Assembly (NCBI RefSeq): GCF_030503435.1
Contig: NZ_JAUKPO010000004.1
Coordinates: forward strand, 310,001 to 374,000
Direction: 5' to 3'
DNA: 64,000 nucleotides
DNA from: Rhodocytophaga aerolata
GTDB taxonomy: Bacteria > Bacteroidota > Bacteroidia > Cytophagales > 172606-1
Part shown: piece by piece, positions 1 to 8,883 of the stretch
Position numbering within the stretch: position 1 is the stretch's first letter
Layout: each line of letters begins with the position of its first letter
Program-made: the position numbers and the translations under genes
The notes under the pieces: model-generated
Database searches by the model: none
Told to the model about the DNA's origin: nothing
What the model saw: only the letters and a program-made list of their open reading frames with translations

Positions 1-19
1 ACTAAACGATATCTTTTTC

Positions 20-514
20 ATGACACTCAGAGATGCAAAACCTGCCGACCTGCCTGCCATCGTAGACATTTATAACTCTACCATTCCAGGCCGCATGGTT
101 ACTGCCGATACAGAACCAGTAAGTGTAGAAAGCCGCTTAAAATGGTTTCATGATCATACGCCTAACCGGCGGCCATTATTGGTCGTGGAAGAAGAAAATG
201 GCAGTGTTATTGGTTGGATAAGTCTGCGTGATTTTTACGGCAGACCTGCCTATCAATGCACAGCCGAAGTAAGCATTTACCTGAACCCGGCTGTCCGCGG
301 AAAAGGATTAGGCAAATACCTGCTGGACACAATGCTGAAACAAGCCCCATCGTACGGGGTGTTCAACTTACTGGGATTTATTTTTGCTCACAATGAATCC
401 AGTTTACAATTGTTCAGAAAGGCAGGATTTGAAGAATGGGGGAATTTGAAAGAAGTCGCCATTCTGGATGATATTCCCCGAAGCCTGATCATTATGGGAA
501 AAAAGATTGTGTAA
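20..514 (+). CDS. GNAT-family N-acetyltransferase (phosphinothricin acetyltransferase-like)
   Basis: This 164-residue protein is a single GNAT domain that would transfer an acetyl group from acetyl-CoA to an amine. The acetyl-CoA pyrophosphate-binding motif is visible as RGKGLGKYL near residues 94-102. It is preceded by the EVSIYL strand typical of Bar/PAT-like N-acetyltransferases and followed by the N-E-S-S-L-x-L-F-x-K-A-G-F helix that closes the fold. The length is normal for the family. The gene starts 19 bases inside the window, so its promoter is not visible. The family acts on phosphinothricin, methionine sulfoximine or other amino compounds; the substrate here cannot be read from the sequence. 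It converges on ackA. Confidence 0.85.
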   Translation: MTLRDAKPADLPAIVDIYNSTIPGRMVTADTEPVSVESRLKWFHDHTPNRRPLLVVEEENGSVIGWISLRDFYGRPAYQCTAEVSIYLNPAVRGKGLGKYLLDTMLKQAPSYGVFNLLGFIFAHNESSLQLFRKAGFEEWGNLKEVAILDDIPRSLIIMGKKIV

Positions 515-544
515 CAGGTGTATCCGGAAATTTAGTCTCATGGG

Positions 545-1747
545 TTATTCCGCTGCTAACAGTTCATAGCACTGCCTGGCAATTTCCAGTTCCTCGTTAG
601 TTGGAACAACCAGCACTTTTACGCTAGCTCCTTCCTTATTGATTTCACGAAGGTTCTTAGACCGGACTGCATTTTTCTCCTCATCCAGGGTGATACCCAG
701 GTATTCCATATTCTGGCAAACCATCTGCCGTACTTTTATATCATTTTCTCCTACGCCGGCAGTAAATACTACGGCATCCAGGCCATTTAAGGCAGCAATG
801 TAGGCACCCAGGTATTTCTTAATCCGGTAGGTATACATGTCATAGGCCATCTGCGCATTTGCATTACCTTCATCTATAGCCTTCGTAATATCCCGCATAT
901 CGTTGTAGCCAGTTAGGCCCAACATGCCACTCTTCTTGTTCAGAATGGTATTTACTTCATCCAGGCTGTAGCCTTCTCTATTCACTAAGTAAAAGATTAC
1001 TGATTGGTCTATATCTCCACTGCGGGTACCCATAATTAACCCGTTCATTGGGCCCAGCCCCATACTTGTATCTACACACTGGCCGTTTTCCACAGCACTC
1101 ATGCTGCACCCATTCCCAAGATGTATGGTAATAATTTTAGCTTCAGGTTTTTGTAGATATTCGGCAGCTTTTCCGGCCACATACTTATGGCTGGTGCCAT
1201 GAAACCCATACGCCCGGATGCCTAAGTTGCTATAAAACTCCTCAGGTATGGCATAGCGGAATGCTTTAGGCGGCATAGTCTGATGAAAAGCGGTATCGAA
1301 TACAGCTACCTGGCTGGCTTTGGAAAATATCTGTTCTGCTACTTCTATACCCAGGAAGTTGGATGGATTGTGTAAAGGTGCCAGCGGAAAGAGTTGTTGA
1401 ATGTCTTTTTTTACATCATCTGTTATTCTAGTAGTTGCAGCAAACCGTTCTCCCCCATGCACGACGCGGTGCCCTACTACATCAATTTCATCCAGGCTCT
1501 TCAACACTCCCACTTGTGCATCGGTAAGCAGTTTTTCAACTTTACTCAAGCCTTTGCCATGATCATTGATAGGCTCTGTGCTGGTAAGTATATCTTCCTT
1601 GCCTCCTTTATATATTTTGTGGGTTAATACAGCATTTTCGTGCCCTATCCGCTCTACCAAACCGCTGCACAACACTCTGGCTTCCGGCATCTCAAACAAC
1701 TGGTATTTAATAGAACTGCTTCCCGAATTGATAACAAATATGTACAT
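545..1747 (-). CDS. ackA: Acetate kinase
   Basis: This 400-residue ASKHA-fold kinase interconverts acetyl phosphate plus ADP with acetate plus ATP in the cytoplasm. Family signatures are present: NSGSSSIKYQ at the N-terminus (residues 7-16), the catalytic DTAFHQTMP stretch near residue 150, HLGNGCS, GTRSGD, and FTAGVGEND close to the C-terminus. The length matches the usual 395-405 residues. It lies 108 bp downstream of pta on the same strand, so the two probably form the Pta-AckA acetate pathway operon. The ATG at 1747 fits the conserved N-terminus. Confidence 0.97.
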   Translation of the reverse strand: MYIFVINSGSSSIKYQLFEMPEARVLCSGLVERIGHENAVLTHKIYKGGKEDILTSTEPINDHGKGLSKVEKLLTDAQVGVLKSLDEIDVVGHRVVHGGERFAATTRITDDVKKDIQQLFPLAPLHNPSNFLGIEVAEQIFSKASQVAVFDTAFHQTMPPKAFRYAIPEEFYSNLGIRAYGFHGTSHKYVAGKAAEYLQKPEAKIITIHLGNGCSMSAVENGQCVDTSMGLGPMNGLIMGTRSGDIDQSVIFYLVNREGYSLDEVNTILNKKSGMLGLTGYNDMRDITKAIDEGNANAQMAYDMYTYRIKKYLGAYIAALNGLDAVVFTAGVGENDIKVRQMVCQNMEYLGITLDEEKNAVRSKNLREINKEGASVKVLVVPTNEELEIARQCYELLAAE

Positions 1748-1855
1748 GAGATAAATTTATAATCTAGAAGAATTGGAAGTTTAGAAAAGTAGATATATCG
1801 TACTCCAGTGCTGGGCATACTCTTTACCGGCAAATTATACTTCATTTTTTATTTC

Positions 1856-3952
1856 TTATTCCTTTTGTGCCTGAATAGCTGTAATTACCACAGTATTGAA
1901 GATATCGGCTACTGTACAGCCACGGCTCAGGTCATTTACGGGTTTATTGAGTCCTTGAAGCATTGGGCCAATGGCTAAGGCACCAGTTTCCCGTTGTACA
2001 GCTTTGTAGGTATTGTTTCCCGTATTCAAGTCTGGAAAGATCAGTACACTGGCTTGCCCGGCAACCTCTGAACCTGGCATTTTCTGCCGCCCTACTACTG
2101 GGTCTACAGCAGCATCGTACTGGATAGGACCTTCTACTTTCAGGTCAGGCCGTTTTTGTTTTACAATCTGCGTAGCAAGGCGCACTTTATCCACATCCTC
2201 CCCTTCTCCGGAAGTACCAGATGAATAGGAGAGCATAGCTATTTTGGGTTCTATGCCAAAACTCATGCTGCTTTCAGCAGAAGAAATCGCAATTTCGGCC
2301 AGTTGTTCAGCATTAGGGTTTGGGTTTACGGCACAGTCCCCGAATACAGAAACCCTGTCTGGCAGGCACATAAAAAACACCGATGAAACGACCGATACGC
2401 CAGGCTTGGTTTTTACAAACTGCAAAGCCGGACGGATGGTATGCTGCGTAGTATGAATTGCCCCCGAAACCATACCATCTGCATGGCCTTTATACACCAT
2501 CATGGTACCAAAATATGATACATCTGTCATCAGGTCATAGGCCATATCCAGGGTTACGTTTTTATTCTTCCGCAGTTCATATAAGGTTTGCACATAGTCT
2601 TTATAATAGCTTGAATGCACAGGATCTATAATCCGGATCTGGTCGGCTTCCAGGTTCAGTCCCAGCCGTTTGATAGAAGCGCTGATCTCCTGCGGATTGC
2701 CTAATAAGGTAAGGGTAACAACATCCTGGTTAATCAGCCTGGCGGCCGCCCTGAGTATGCGGTCTTCGTTACCTTCGGGTAATACAATATGCTTTTTCTG
2801 ATTTTTAGCCCGCCGCACCAGCTGATACTGGAACATATGCGGCGTCATGCTGTCTGACTTAAAGGTTACCAGCTTTTCGTCCAGGTTTTGTATAGCCACA
2901 TAGTGTTCAAAGGTGCTTATGGCCAGCTGTATTTTTTTTGTATTGTCGGGGCTAATCCGCGACTGTATTCTGCCAATCTGGTTGATGGTTTCAAACGTAC
3001 CCAGTTTTACCGAAATTATTGGCAACACCGTTTGTAATCCTTGCAACAGGCGGATAATGGGTTCTTCCGGTTCGTGCTTAGTGGTAAGCACGATTCCCGA
3101 GACTTTCGGATAGTTTATAGACTGATTAGCTTGTAAGGCGCTTAAAATAATATCGCCTCTGTCGCCGGGAGTTACAATAAGGGTGTTGTTTTTTATATGG
3201 CCCAGAAAATTAGGCACATTCATGGCACCGGTAATAAAATTATCTACCTGGTTAGAAAGCAGATTTTCACCAAACAATAGATTGCCCCCAATCCCTTCGT
3301 AGATTTCGCGCATGGTTGGGCTGCGAAGGTCCTGCAACTCTGGGATAACCGATATACTTATTTTATTCTGTAGCTGTTCCTGCAACTTATCCTGAATCTC
3401 CTTTACCTGCTCCTCTTTTACTTTATTCACAAAGGCAGCCAGTACCTGTACCTCTTGTGCTTCAAAATTCTGATAGGTCGTAACTACCGCATTTAATATC
3501 TGAGCGGTAGTTTTGTTTTCACCGGTTATCACCATCAGCACAGGTGCGCCCAGGTTTTTGGCAAAAGACACATTGGCATTGAATTCAAAGGCAATGCCGG
3601 TACCTAAAAAATCGCTGCCTTCTACCACTGTAAACTCGTTCTCTTCTTCTATCTTTTTATACTTGCTGATAATAGTCTCCAGCACTTCATCCGAATTTCC
3701 TGCTTCCGATAAGTTCATTACCTCCTCTCGGGTATACGCATAAGCATCTTGATAGCTGATGTTCAGTCCAAAATAGCTGATCACCGTTTCGATATGGGCA
3801 TCTTTTTTTTCTTTGGGATTATAACTGATTACAGGTTTGAAATACCCAATCTTTTTTACTTTGCTCAGCAGCCGGTTCATCAGGCCCAAGGCAATAATGG
3901 ATTTGCCACTGTATGGTTCGGTGGTCGCAATAAAAACAGATTTGTTCATCAT
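1856..3952 (-). CDS. pta: Phosphate acetyltransferase (long form)
   Basis: This 698-residue enzyme converts acetyl-CoA and phosphate to acetyl phosphate and CoA. It has the long three-part architecture known from E. coli Pta. An N-terminal BioD-like P-loop domain carries TTEPYSGKS near residues 10-18. A central DRTGG-type domain covers about residues 215-330. The C-terminal PTA_PTB catalytic domain runs from about residue 375, with the LPEGNEDRI, SYSSGTSGEGEDVDKV and PMLQGLNKPVNDLSRG segments. It is the first gene of the probable pta-ackA unit and diverges from the oxidoreductase gene at 4072. Confidence 0.97.
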   Translation of the reverse strand: MMNKSVFIATTEPYSGKSIIALGLMNRLLSKVKKIGYFKPVISYNPKEKKDAHIETVISYFGLNISYQDAYAYTREEVMNLSEAGNSDEVLETIISKYKKIEEENEFTVVEGSDFLGTGIAFEFNANVSFAKNLGAPVLMVITGENKTTAQILNAVVTTYQNFEAQEVQVLAAFVNKVKEEQVKEIQDKLQEQLQNKISISVIPELQDLRSPTMREIYEGIGGNLLFGENLLSNQVDNFITGAMNVPNFLGHIKNNTLIVTPGDRGDIILSALQANQSINYPKVSGIVLTTKHEPEEPIIRLLQGLQTVLPIISVKLGTFETINQIGRIQSRISPDNTKKIQLAISTFEHYVAIQNLDEKLVTFKSDSMTPHMFQYQLVRRAKNQKKHIVLPEGNEDRILRAAARLINQDVVTLTLLGNPQEISASIKRLGLNLEADQIRIIDPVHSSYYKDYVQTLYELRKNKNVTLDMAYDLMTDVSYFGTMMVYKGHADGMVSGAIHTTQHTIRPALQFVKTKPGVSVVSSVFFMCLPDRVSVFGDCAVNPNPNAEQLAEIAISSAESSMSFGIEPKIAMLSYSSGTSGEGEDVDKVRLATQIVKQKRPDLKVEGPIQYDAAVDPVVGRQKMPGSEVAGQASVLIFPDLNTGNNTYKAVQRETGALAIGPMLQGLNKPVNDLSRGCTVADIFNTVVITAIQAQKE

Positions 3953-4071
3953 AAAGTGGTGGTTTTACTACAAGCAATACACGTATTTACTATGCTAATT
4001 ACTAAAAGTTTTACAAATTTGGGTAAGTGAAGTTGCCTTTACCTAGTTTATAGACTTTAGCCACCCTACCT

Positions 4072-5190
4072 ATGCTGTTTCATCACCTGACTTTTATCCT
4101 AGTTACCTTACTCTTTAGCCTTATGACCTTATCTGCCAAAGCCCAAACACCTAAGAAAGCTCCGGTAAAAATTGGAGTGGCCGGCCTTACCCATTCGCAT
4201 GTTCACTGGATACTTGGCCGGGAAAACAAAGGCGATGTGGAGATTGTAGGGATTGCTGAGCCGAACCGGGAGCTTGCCCAGCGGTTTGCCAAACAACATG
4301 GATTCTCCATGAACCTGGTGTACAACACCCTGGATGAGATGCTGGAGAAAACAAAGCCACAAGCCGTTACTGCTTTCAATACCATATATGGGCATTTGGA
4401 AGTGGTGCAAGCCTGCGCTCCCAGAGGAGTGCATGTAATGGTAGAAAAACCTCTGGCTGTTAGTATGGAACATGCCAGGCAAATGGAAGCCCTGGCAAAA
4501 AAACACAAGATACATTTGCTGACCAATTATGAAACTACCTGGTATGGCAGCAACCATAAAGCCTATGAAATGGTAATTAAAGACAAAGCCATAGGTGATA
4601 TCCGCAAAGTTGTGGTGCACGACGGCCACCAGGGCCCCAAAGAAATTGGGGTTGACCAGGAATTTTTCGACTGGCTTACAGACCCTGTACAAAATGGCGG
4701 TGGGGCATTAATTGACTTTGGCTGCTATGGGGCCAACCTCATTACATGGCTTATGCAAGGCCAACGGCCCCTATCGGTTACTGCCGTTACCCAACAAATT
4801 AAACCTGACATATATCCAAAAGTAGATGATGAAGCTACAATTCTTGTTACCTATCCCAAGACGCAAGGAGTAATTCAGGCTTCCTGGAACTGGCCATATT
4901 CCCGCAAGGATATGGAAATTTACGGGCAAACAGGCTCTGTACATTCCCTTGACCGTAGCAATATGCGTATCCGGCTGACGGAGAAAGAACCCGAGACTAG
5001 CTCCAAAGCAGCCGATTTACCTGCCCCCTATACAGACCCGTTTGCATACCTGGCGGCTGTAGTCAGAGGAGAGGTACAATCGAAAGATGACCTTTCGTCT
5101 TTGCAGAATAATATGATTGTAGTAGAAATCCTGGAAGCAGCCAGAAAATCGGCAAAGGAAGGAAAGACGATTTATTTTAAAGCAAAATAA
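4072..5190 (+). CDS. Exported Gfo/Idh/MocA-family oxidoreductase
   Basis: This 372-residue protein begins with a Sec signal peptide (basic start, hydrophobic stretch to about residue 22, S-A-K-A-Q cleavage region). An NAD(P)-binding Rossmann fold follows. The dinucleotide loop reads VAGLTHSHVHW rather than a plain GxGxxG. The family's E-K-P signature is present as MVEKPLAVS near residue 126. The C-terminal half is the alpha/beta substrate domain with GGGALIDFGCYG. Members oxidise or epimerise sugars and cyclitols with a tightly bound cofactor; secreted versions are common in Bacteroidota. The substrate is unknown. A second, unexported paralogue lies at 8884-10032. Confidence 0.88.
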   Translation: MLFHHLTFILVTLLFSLMTLSAKAQTPKKAPVKIGVAGLTHSHVHWILGRENKGDVEIVGIAEPNRELAQRFAKQHGFSMNLVYNTLDEMLEKTKPQAVTAFNTIYGHLEVVQACAPRGVHVMVEKPLAVSMEHARQMEALAKKHKIHLLTNYETTWYGSNHKAYEMVIKDKAIGDIRKVVVHDGHQGPKEIGVDQEFFDWLTDPVQNGGGALIDFGCYGANLITWLMQGQRPLSVTAVTQQIKPDIYPKVDDEATILVTYPKTQGVIQASWNWPYSRKDMEIYGQTGSVHSLDRSNMRIRLTEKEPETSSKAADLPAPYTDPFAYLAAVVRGEVQSKDDLSSLQNNMIVVEILEAARKSAKEGKTIYFKAK

Positions 5191-5261
5191 CATTTACTCG
5201 CAGCATTTAAGCTGGTTCTGTTTCAACACCTCATCCTTTGTTTTTACATTATTTTCATCCG

Positions 5262-5738
5262 ATGAATCCGGTATTTAAAAAGCTGAATTATAAGCAACAA
5301 CCTGAAATTATTATTCTCAATGCCCCTTCTTCTTTTCAGGAAGCTATCAACGATATGGACCCATCTTCCAGGGTGTTAACAACTATTCCTTCGGGAAAAC
5401 AGGTAGATTTTGCTTTGGTATTTGCCACTACCCAGCAACAAGTGAATGGGGCAGTTTTACAACTTGCTCCACTATTATCGCCGGATGCCGTACTATGGTT
5501 TGCCTACCCCAAAGGAACTTCTAAAAAATACACCTGTGACTTTAACCGTGACACCGGCTGGCAGGCGCTTGGCGAGCTGGGTTTTGAAGGAGTAAGGCAA
5601 ATTGCTATTGATGAAGACTGGACGGCGCTGCGTTTCCGCCAGGTGAAGTTTATTAAAGCGATGAAACGCAACCCCCGAATGGCTATGAGTCCCGATGGGA
5701 AAATCCGCACGGAAAATACCTCTCAACATACGGAATAA
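5262..5738 (+). CDS. Conserved hypothetical protein, 158 residues
   Basis: No function is recognised. I chose the ATG at 5262 (MNPVFKKLNY) over an in-frame TTG at 5238. The protein is soluble, with alternating hydrophobic strands (EIIILN, VDFALVFATT, AVLWFAYPKGTSKKY) and a tail rich in basic residues. The strand-turn pattern and the W-F-A-Y-P-K motif recall small alpha/beta proteins often found near Bacteroidota metabolic genes, similar in spirit to DUF3052. That assignment is only inference. It follows the oxidoreductase gene by 71 bp on the same strand and could be cotranscribed. Confidence 0.6.
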   Translation: MNPVFKKLNYKQQPEIIILNAPSSFQEAINDMDPSSRVLTTIPSGKQVDFALVFATTQQQVNGAVLQLAPLLSPDAVLWFAYPKGTSKKYTCDFNRDTGWQALGELGFEGVRQIAIDEDWTALRFRQVKFIKAMKRNPRMAMSPDGKIRTENTSQHTE

Positions 5739-6362
5739 CGTATTTCCTTCCCAATAATAACCAAAGGTTTTGCTTTTTAGCATGGTAAACCAACGGGCAA
5801 CGTGTACATATATAACTAGCCCGAAGGTTTAATCATACACAATGCTGATATATCCACTGTTTAGTTATTTATTTTACTGACTGACAATTAATGCCTAACA
5901 GATGAGTGTTACTGCATAGCACTTAACATCACATATTATTATAGTTACTTAGTATGCTTATATAACTTAAGAACATGAGTAAGTATTGTAATTATGTTTG
6001 TATTAGTAATCAATAACACATAGGTTTTATAGGTAAGTCATTGTTTCCTAGGTACGTAGGTTGCACAGGTTTCAGGAATTCAACATTCATGATAGCTAAC
6101 AATCCGGCTATTGACTAAACCCATCTTCTACCCTCCTTTTATAGGCCGGTTTGTATCAACGACCCTACTGAAATCAGCCAGGCTAAGCGTCTGCGGAAGA
6201 ATTAAATTTATCTGGTGAGAGGTTACCAAACATAAAAACAAACACTAAGCAATTGAAAACAAGCTAGTTCATGGGCAACGTTCATTGTTTGCCTGTGAGC
6301 GTATATCCACGAAGTAGATTCAACTAATGTTAGTTAAAACAAACCACCACATTTTTACTATA
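5739..6362 (+). other. Intergenic region without a recognised gene
   Basis: This stretch of about 620 bp is AT-rich with no convincing ORF, tRNA or strong hairpin. It presumably holds the promoter and leader of the glycosyltransferase gene. I saw no exact TAnnTTTG element within 100 bp of that start. Confidence 0.5.
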
Positions 6363-7688
6363 ATGAAAAACAATAAAATTCTTTTTGCCTGCCCTCCTTT
6401 TGATGGTCATTTTAATCCGCTGACTGGCTTGGCGGTTCATTTGCTGAATGCAGGGTACGATGTACGCTGGTATACGGCTAAAGCATTTGAAAGGAAAGTT
6501 CAACGCTTAACTATTCCTTTTTATCCATTTAAGCGGACCATGGAAATTAATCAAGACAACTTAAATGAGCTGTTCCCTGAAAGAGAAAAACTTAAAGGGG
6601 GCATAGCCAAAATTAAATTCGACATCCGGAAGGTGTTTGTCGAAAGTGCCATTCCACAGTTTGAAGACATAAAAGATATCTGCCGTGAATTTGATTTTGA
6701 TCTGCTTATCTGCGACAATGCGTTTACCGGAGGCCAACTGGTAAAAGAAAAACTCGGCAAAAAAGTAATAGCTATTGGCGTAACACCCCTGGGAGAATCT
6801 TCCAAAGACGTACCTCCTACTGGTTTAGGATTAACTCCAGCACATTCCTTTATCGGTAAACAAGTCCAATCGCTTATGCGGACTGTTTTGAATAAAGTAG
6901 TTTTTAAAGAAAGCTCTCAGTTGTACAACGAAGTAATAACCTCTTATGGCCTGCCTCCCGTAAATGATTCTATCTTCAATATTGCCAGCCGCTACATGGA
7001 TTTATTCCTGCAGATAGGCGTACCTGGGTTTGAATATTACAGAAGCGACATAAGTCCCAAAGTCCGGTTTATTGGTCCCTTACTTCCGCCAAAACAAGCA
7101 ACTACCCATAATTTTGCTCATGCAGATAAATTAGCCGCCTATGAAAAGGTTATACTAATTTCGCAGGGAACGGTAGACAACAAAGAGCCCGAAAAGTTAA
7201 TTATTCCAACCATTGAGGCTTTAAAAGATAAACCTTATTTACTGATTGCTGCAACCGGCTATTCCAAAACCGAAGAGTTGCGCAAGAAGTATGCACAAGC
7301 CAATGTCATTATAGAAGACTTTGTAGACTTTAGCAGTATCCTCCCCCATTCCGATGTATTTGTTACCAATGGTGGCTATGGCAGCACATTTTTAAGTCTG
7401 GCCAATGAGGTGCCCATAGTCGCAGCAGGCTTACATGAAGGCAAAAATGAAATTTGTGCCCGTATCGGATATTTTAACGTAGGGATTAACCTGAAAACCG
7501 AACGGCCCAAACCTGCGCAGATCAGAAAAAGCGTAGAAGCTATATTGTCGGATACCAAGTACAAAAAGAATGTGGCTACCCTTAAACAGGAATTCAAACA
7601 CTACCCTACGCTTACCTTGTGCGTACAATATATCAAAGAAATACTCGACACAGCTTCTGAACCCAGAACAGTATTGAGTATTGCCTGA
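6363..7688 (+). CDS. GT1-family glycosyltransferase (MGT/UGT-like)
   Basis: This 441-residue cytoplasmic enzyme has a GT-B fold and should transfer a nucleotide-activated sugar to a lipid or small-molecule acceptor. The N-terminal acceptor domain opens with ILFACPPFDGHFNPLTGLA, where the His of the D-G-H-x-N-P motif is the usual catalytic base. The C-terminal donor-binding segment reads FVTNGGYGSTFLSLANE followed by P-I-V-A-A-G and HEGKNE. I took the ATG at 6363 because homology-like sequence starts there; the in-frame ATG at 6327 adds only 12 poorly structured residues. It stands alone, with a terminator-like hairpin 24 bp after the stop. The acceptor is unknown. Confidence 0.87.
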   Translation: MKNNKILFACPPFDGHFNPLTGLAVHLLNAGYDVRWYTAKAFERKVQRLTIPFYPFKRTMEINQDNLNELFPEREKLKGGIAKIKFDIRKVFVESAIPQFEDIKDICREFDFDLLICDNAFTGGQLVKEKLGKKVIAIGVTPLGESSKDVPPTGLGLTPAHSFIGKQVQSLMRTVLNKVVFKESSQLYNEVITSYGLPPVNDSIFNIASRYMDLFLQIGVPGFEYYRSDISPKVRFIGPLLPPKQATTHNFAHADKLAAYEKVILISQGTVDNKEPEKLIIPTIEALKDKPYLLIAATGYSKTEELRKKYAQANVIIEDFVDFSSILPHSDVFVTNGGYGSTFLSLANEVPIVAAGLHEGKNEICARIGYFNVGINLKTERPKPAQIRKSVEAILSDTKYKKNVATLKQEFKHYPTLTLCVQYIKEILDTASEPRTVLSIA

Positions 7689-7711
7689 GAACAATGAATG
7701 GAATATACTAG

Positions 7712-7750
7712 AGCAGGCATCAAGAATACGATTGCCTGCTTTTTATTTTT
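7712..7750 (+). terminator. Rho-independent terminator after the glycosyltransferase
   Basis: AGCAGGCA (7712-7719) pairs with TGCCTGCT (7733-7740) and is followed by a T-rich run. The position just after the stop at 7688 fits a terminator for the plus-strand gene. Confidence 0.7.
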
Positions 7751-8741
7751 TTTCTTTTGACCCAAGCGTTATTTCTTGTTGTAGCTGTTTGAGTTCCTGG
7801 TTCATTAAGCTTATTTCAATGGCCAGCAAATCCAGCAAGCTGATGCGTGTATCAATATCATCCAGGGAATAAAGCCCGCCAGTACTAAAAAGTAACGAAA
7901 GCCGTTGTTGTTGTTCTTCCTGCTCAGTTTCTCTCAACAGAGGAAGTTCCTCCCAGCGCTGTAAGATGGTTTGCCGGACTGTTCGTGTTTCCTGAAGGTT
8001 TTCATACTCTTTGGTTAAATAATGCCAAACCATTGGCCGGTAAATTGTGGATTGCTCTGAATTGTTCTGTATATCAGTTAAAAAATTGCGCTTGTGCAGG
8101 AATACAGCCTTTTTGTCTTTCTTTTTTAAAGCCCGGTAGGCAAAATACCCGCTAAGTAACGCGCCACCTATTTCAGTGGTTTCAATCAGCCGCTGGTCTG
8201 CATCACTTAGGTTCATGGCGCTCACGACAATCTGGGCAGAGGCAGCTATTAACACAGATAGTATGGTGGAACTGGTTTCACGTTTTTCAACCTGTACCTG
8301 CAAAAAATTTTTCATTTCTGTTGCTCTGCCTATTTCACAGTTTATTTCATCCAGCACACTGCTTACCTCCAGCGAGACCAGCGAAATACGTTCGGTTATC
8401 TCTTGCCGGGCAGCCACCATCTGCAGTAAGAGGTCAGTATCTGGTGATTGTTGCTGCTGGTTATCCAGTTGTACGAGCCTGGTTAACAAGGGTAAAATAC
8501 CAATGTCTGCGGCCACACTTCGTGCCCGTTGCGAAAACCTGGCCTGTAGGTCGGGAGAAAAAACGGTATCCTGTGCCAGCTGAATAGCCAGCAAAGAATC
8601 GTATTGTGTGGTAGAGGGGCTCAAAGCCTGGCAGTAGGCATCACTGGTAAATATTTGTGCGGGCAGTTTCCTGCTGGAATGGCATCCTATAGTAATCGTA
8701 CAGACCAGAAATAAGAACCACAGGTGTATAGGTATCTTCAT
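7743..8741 (-). CDS. Putative lipoprotein of unknown function with helical segments
   Basis: The 332-residue product starts best at the ATG at 8741. That gives a short basic N-terminus, a hydrophobic stretch and a lipobox ending T-I-T-I-G-C at about residue 20, so the protein is predicted to be lipid-anchored. The ORF can be read 19 residues further upstream, but that would put a non-signal sequence in front of the signal peptide. The body is mostly helical and rich in Gln, Glu and Leu, with a hydrophobic stretch around residues 150-195 that could be a membrane segment. Glutamine-rich coiled-coil-like regions lie near the C-terminus (LRETEQEEQQQRLSLL). No family is recognised. Confidence 0.6.
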   Translation of the reverse strand: MKIPIHLWFLFLVCTITIGCHSSRKLPAQIFTSDAYCQALSPSTTQYDSLLAIQLAQDTVFSPDLQARFSQRARSVAADIGILPLLTRLVQLDNQQQQSPDTDLLLQMVAARQEITERISLVSLEVSSVLDEINCEIGRATEMKNFLQVQVEKRETSSTILSVLIAASAQIVVSAMNLSDADQRLIETTEIGGALLSGYFAYRALKKKDKKAVFLHKRNFLTDIQNNSEQSTIYRPMVWHYLTKEYENLQETRTVRQTILQRWEELPLLRETEQEEQQQRLSLLFSTGGLYSLDDIDTRISLLDLLAIEISLMNQELKQLQQEITLGSKEKK

Positions 8742-8823
8742 AAAGCAGCAGGTTTGGGAAAAGTAGCAGGAAGGCCGCAACGAAGGCAGGCTACACATTC
8801 ATGGGCATTCGCTGATATAAACT

Positions 8824-8861
8824 AAAAGAGTTGACCGGATAATGGACAGGTCAACTCTTTT
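8824..8861 (-). terminator. Strong hairpin terminator after the Gfo/Idh/MocA gene
   Basis: AAAAGAGTTGACC (8824-8836) and GGTCAACTCTTTT (8849-8861) form a perfect 13-bp inverted repeat with a 12-nt loop. It sits 23 bp after the stop of the minus-strand oxidoreductase at 8884, with a T tract on that strand. Confidence 0.85.
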
Positions 8862-8883
8862 ACTAAGCATAACAGGGGATAGT

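Noticed and set aside
1394-1627. ORFs opposite ackA and pta (for example 1394-1627, 3749-4030)
   Set aside because: They lie antisense within strongly conserved genes, show no domain-like sequence and are shadow frames.
4129-4692. A 187-codon ORF antisense to the exported oxidoreductase
   Set aside because: It is long but overlaps a recognised Gfo/Idh/MocA gene; its composition is that of a reverse-frame shadow.
5739-6362. tRNA, small RNA or riboswitch in the long spacer before the glycosyltransferase
   Set aside because: No cloverleaf, T-loop or conserved riboswitch core could be recognised by eye.
8824-8861. The 13-bp inverted repeat as a regulator operator for the lipoprotein gene
   Set aside because: Its position just after a stop and the flanking A/T runs fit a terminator better.
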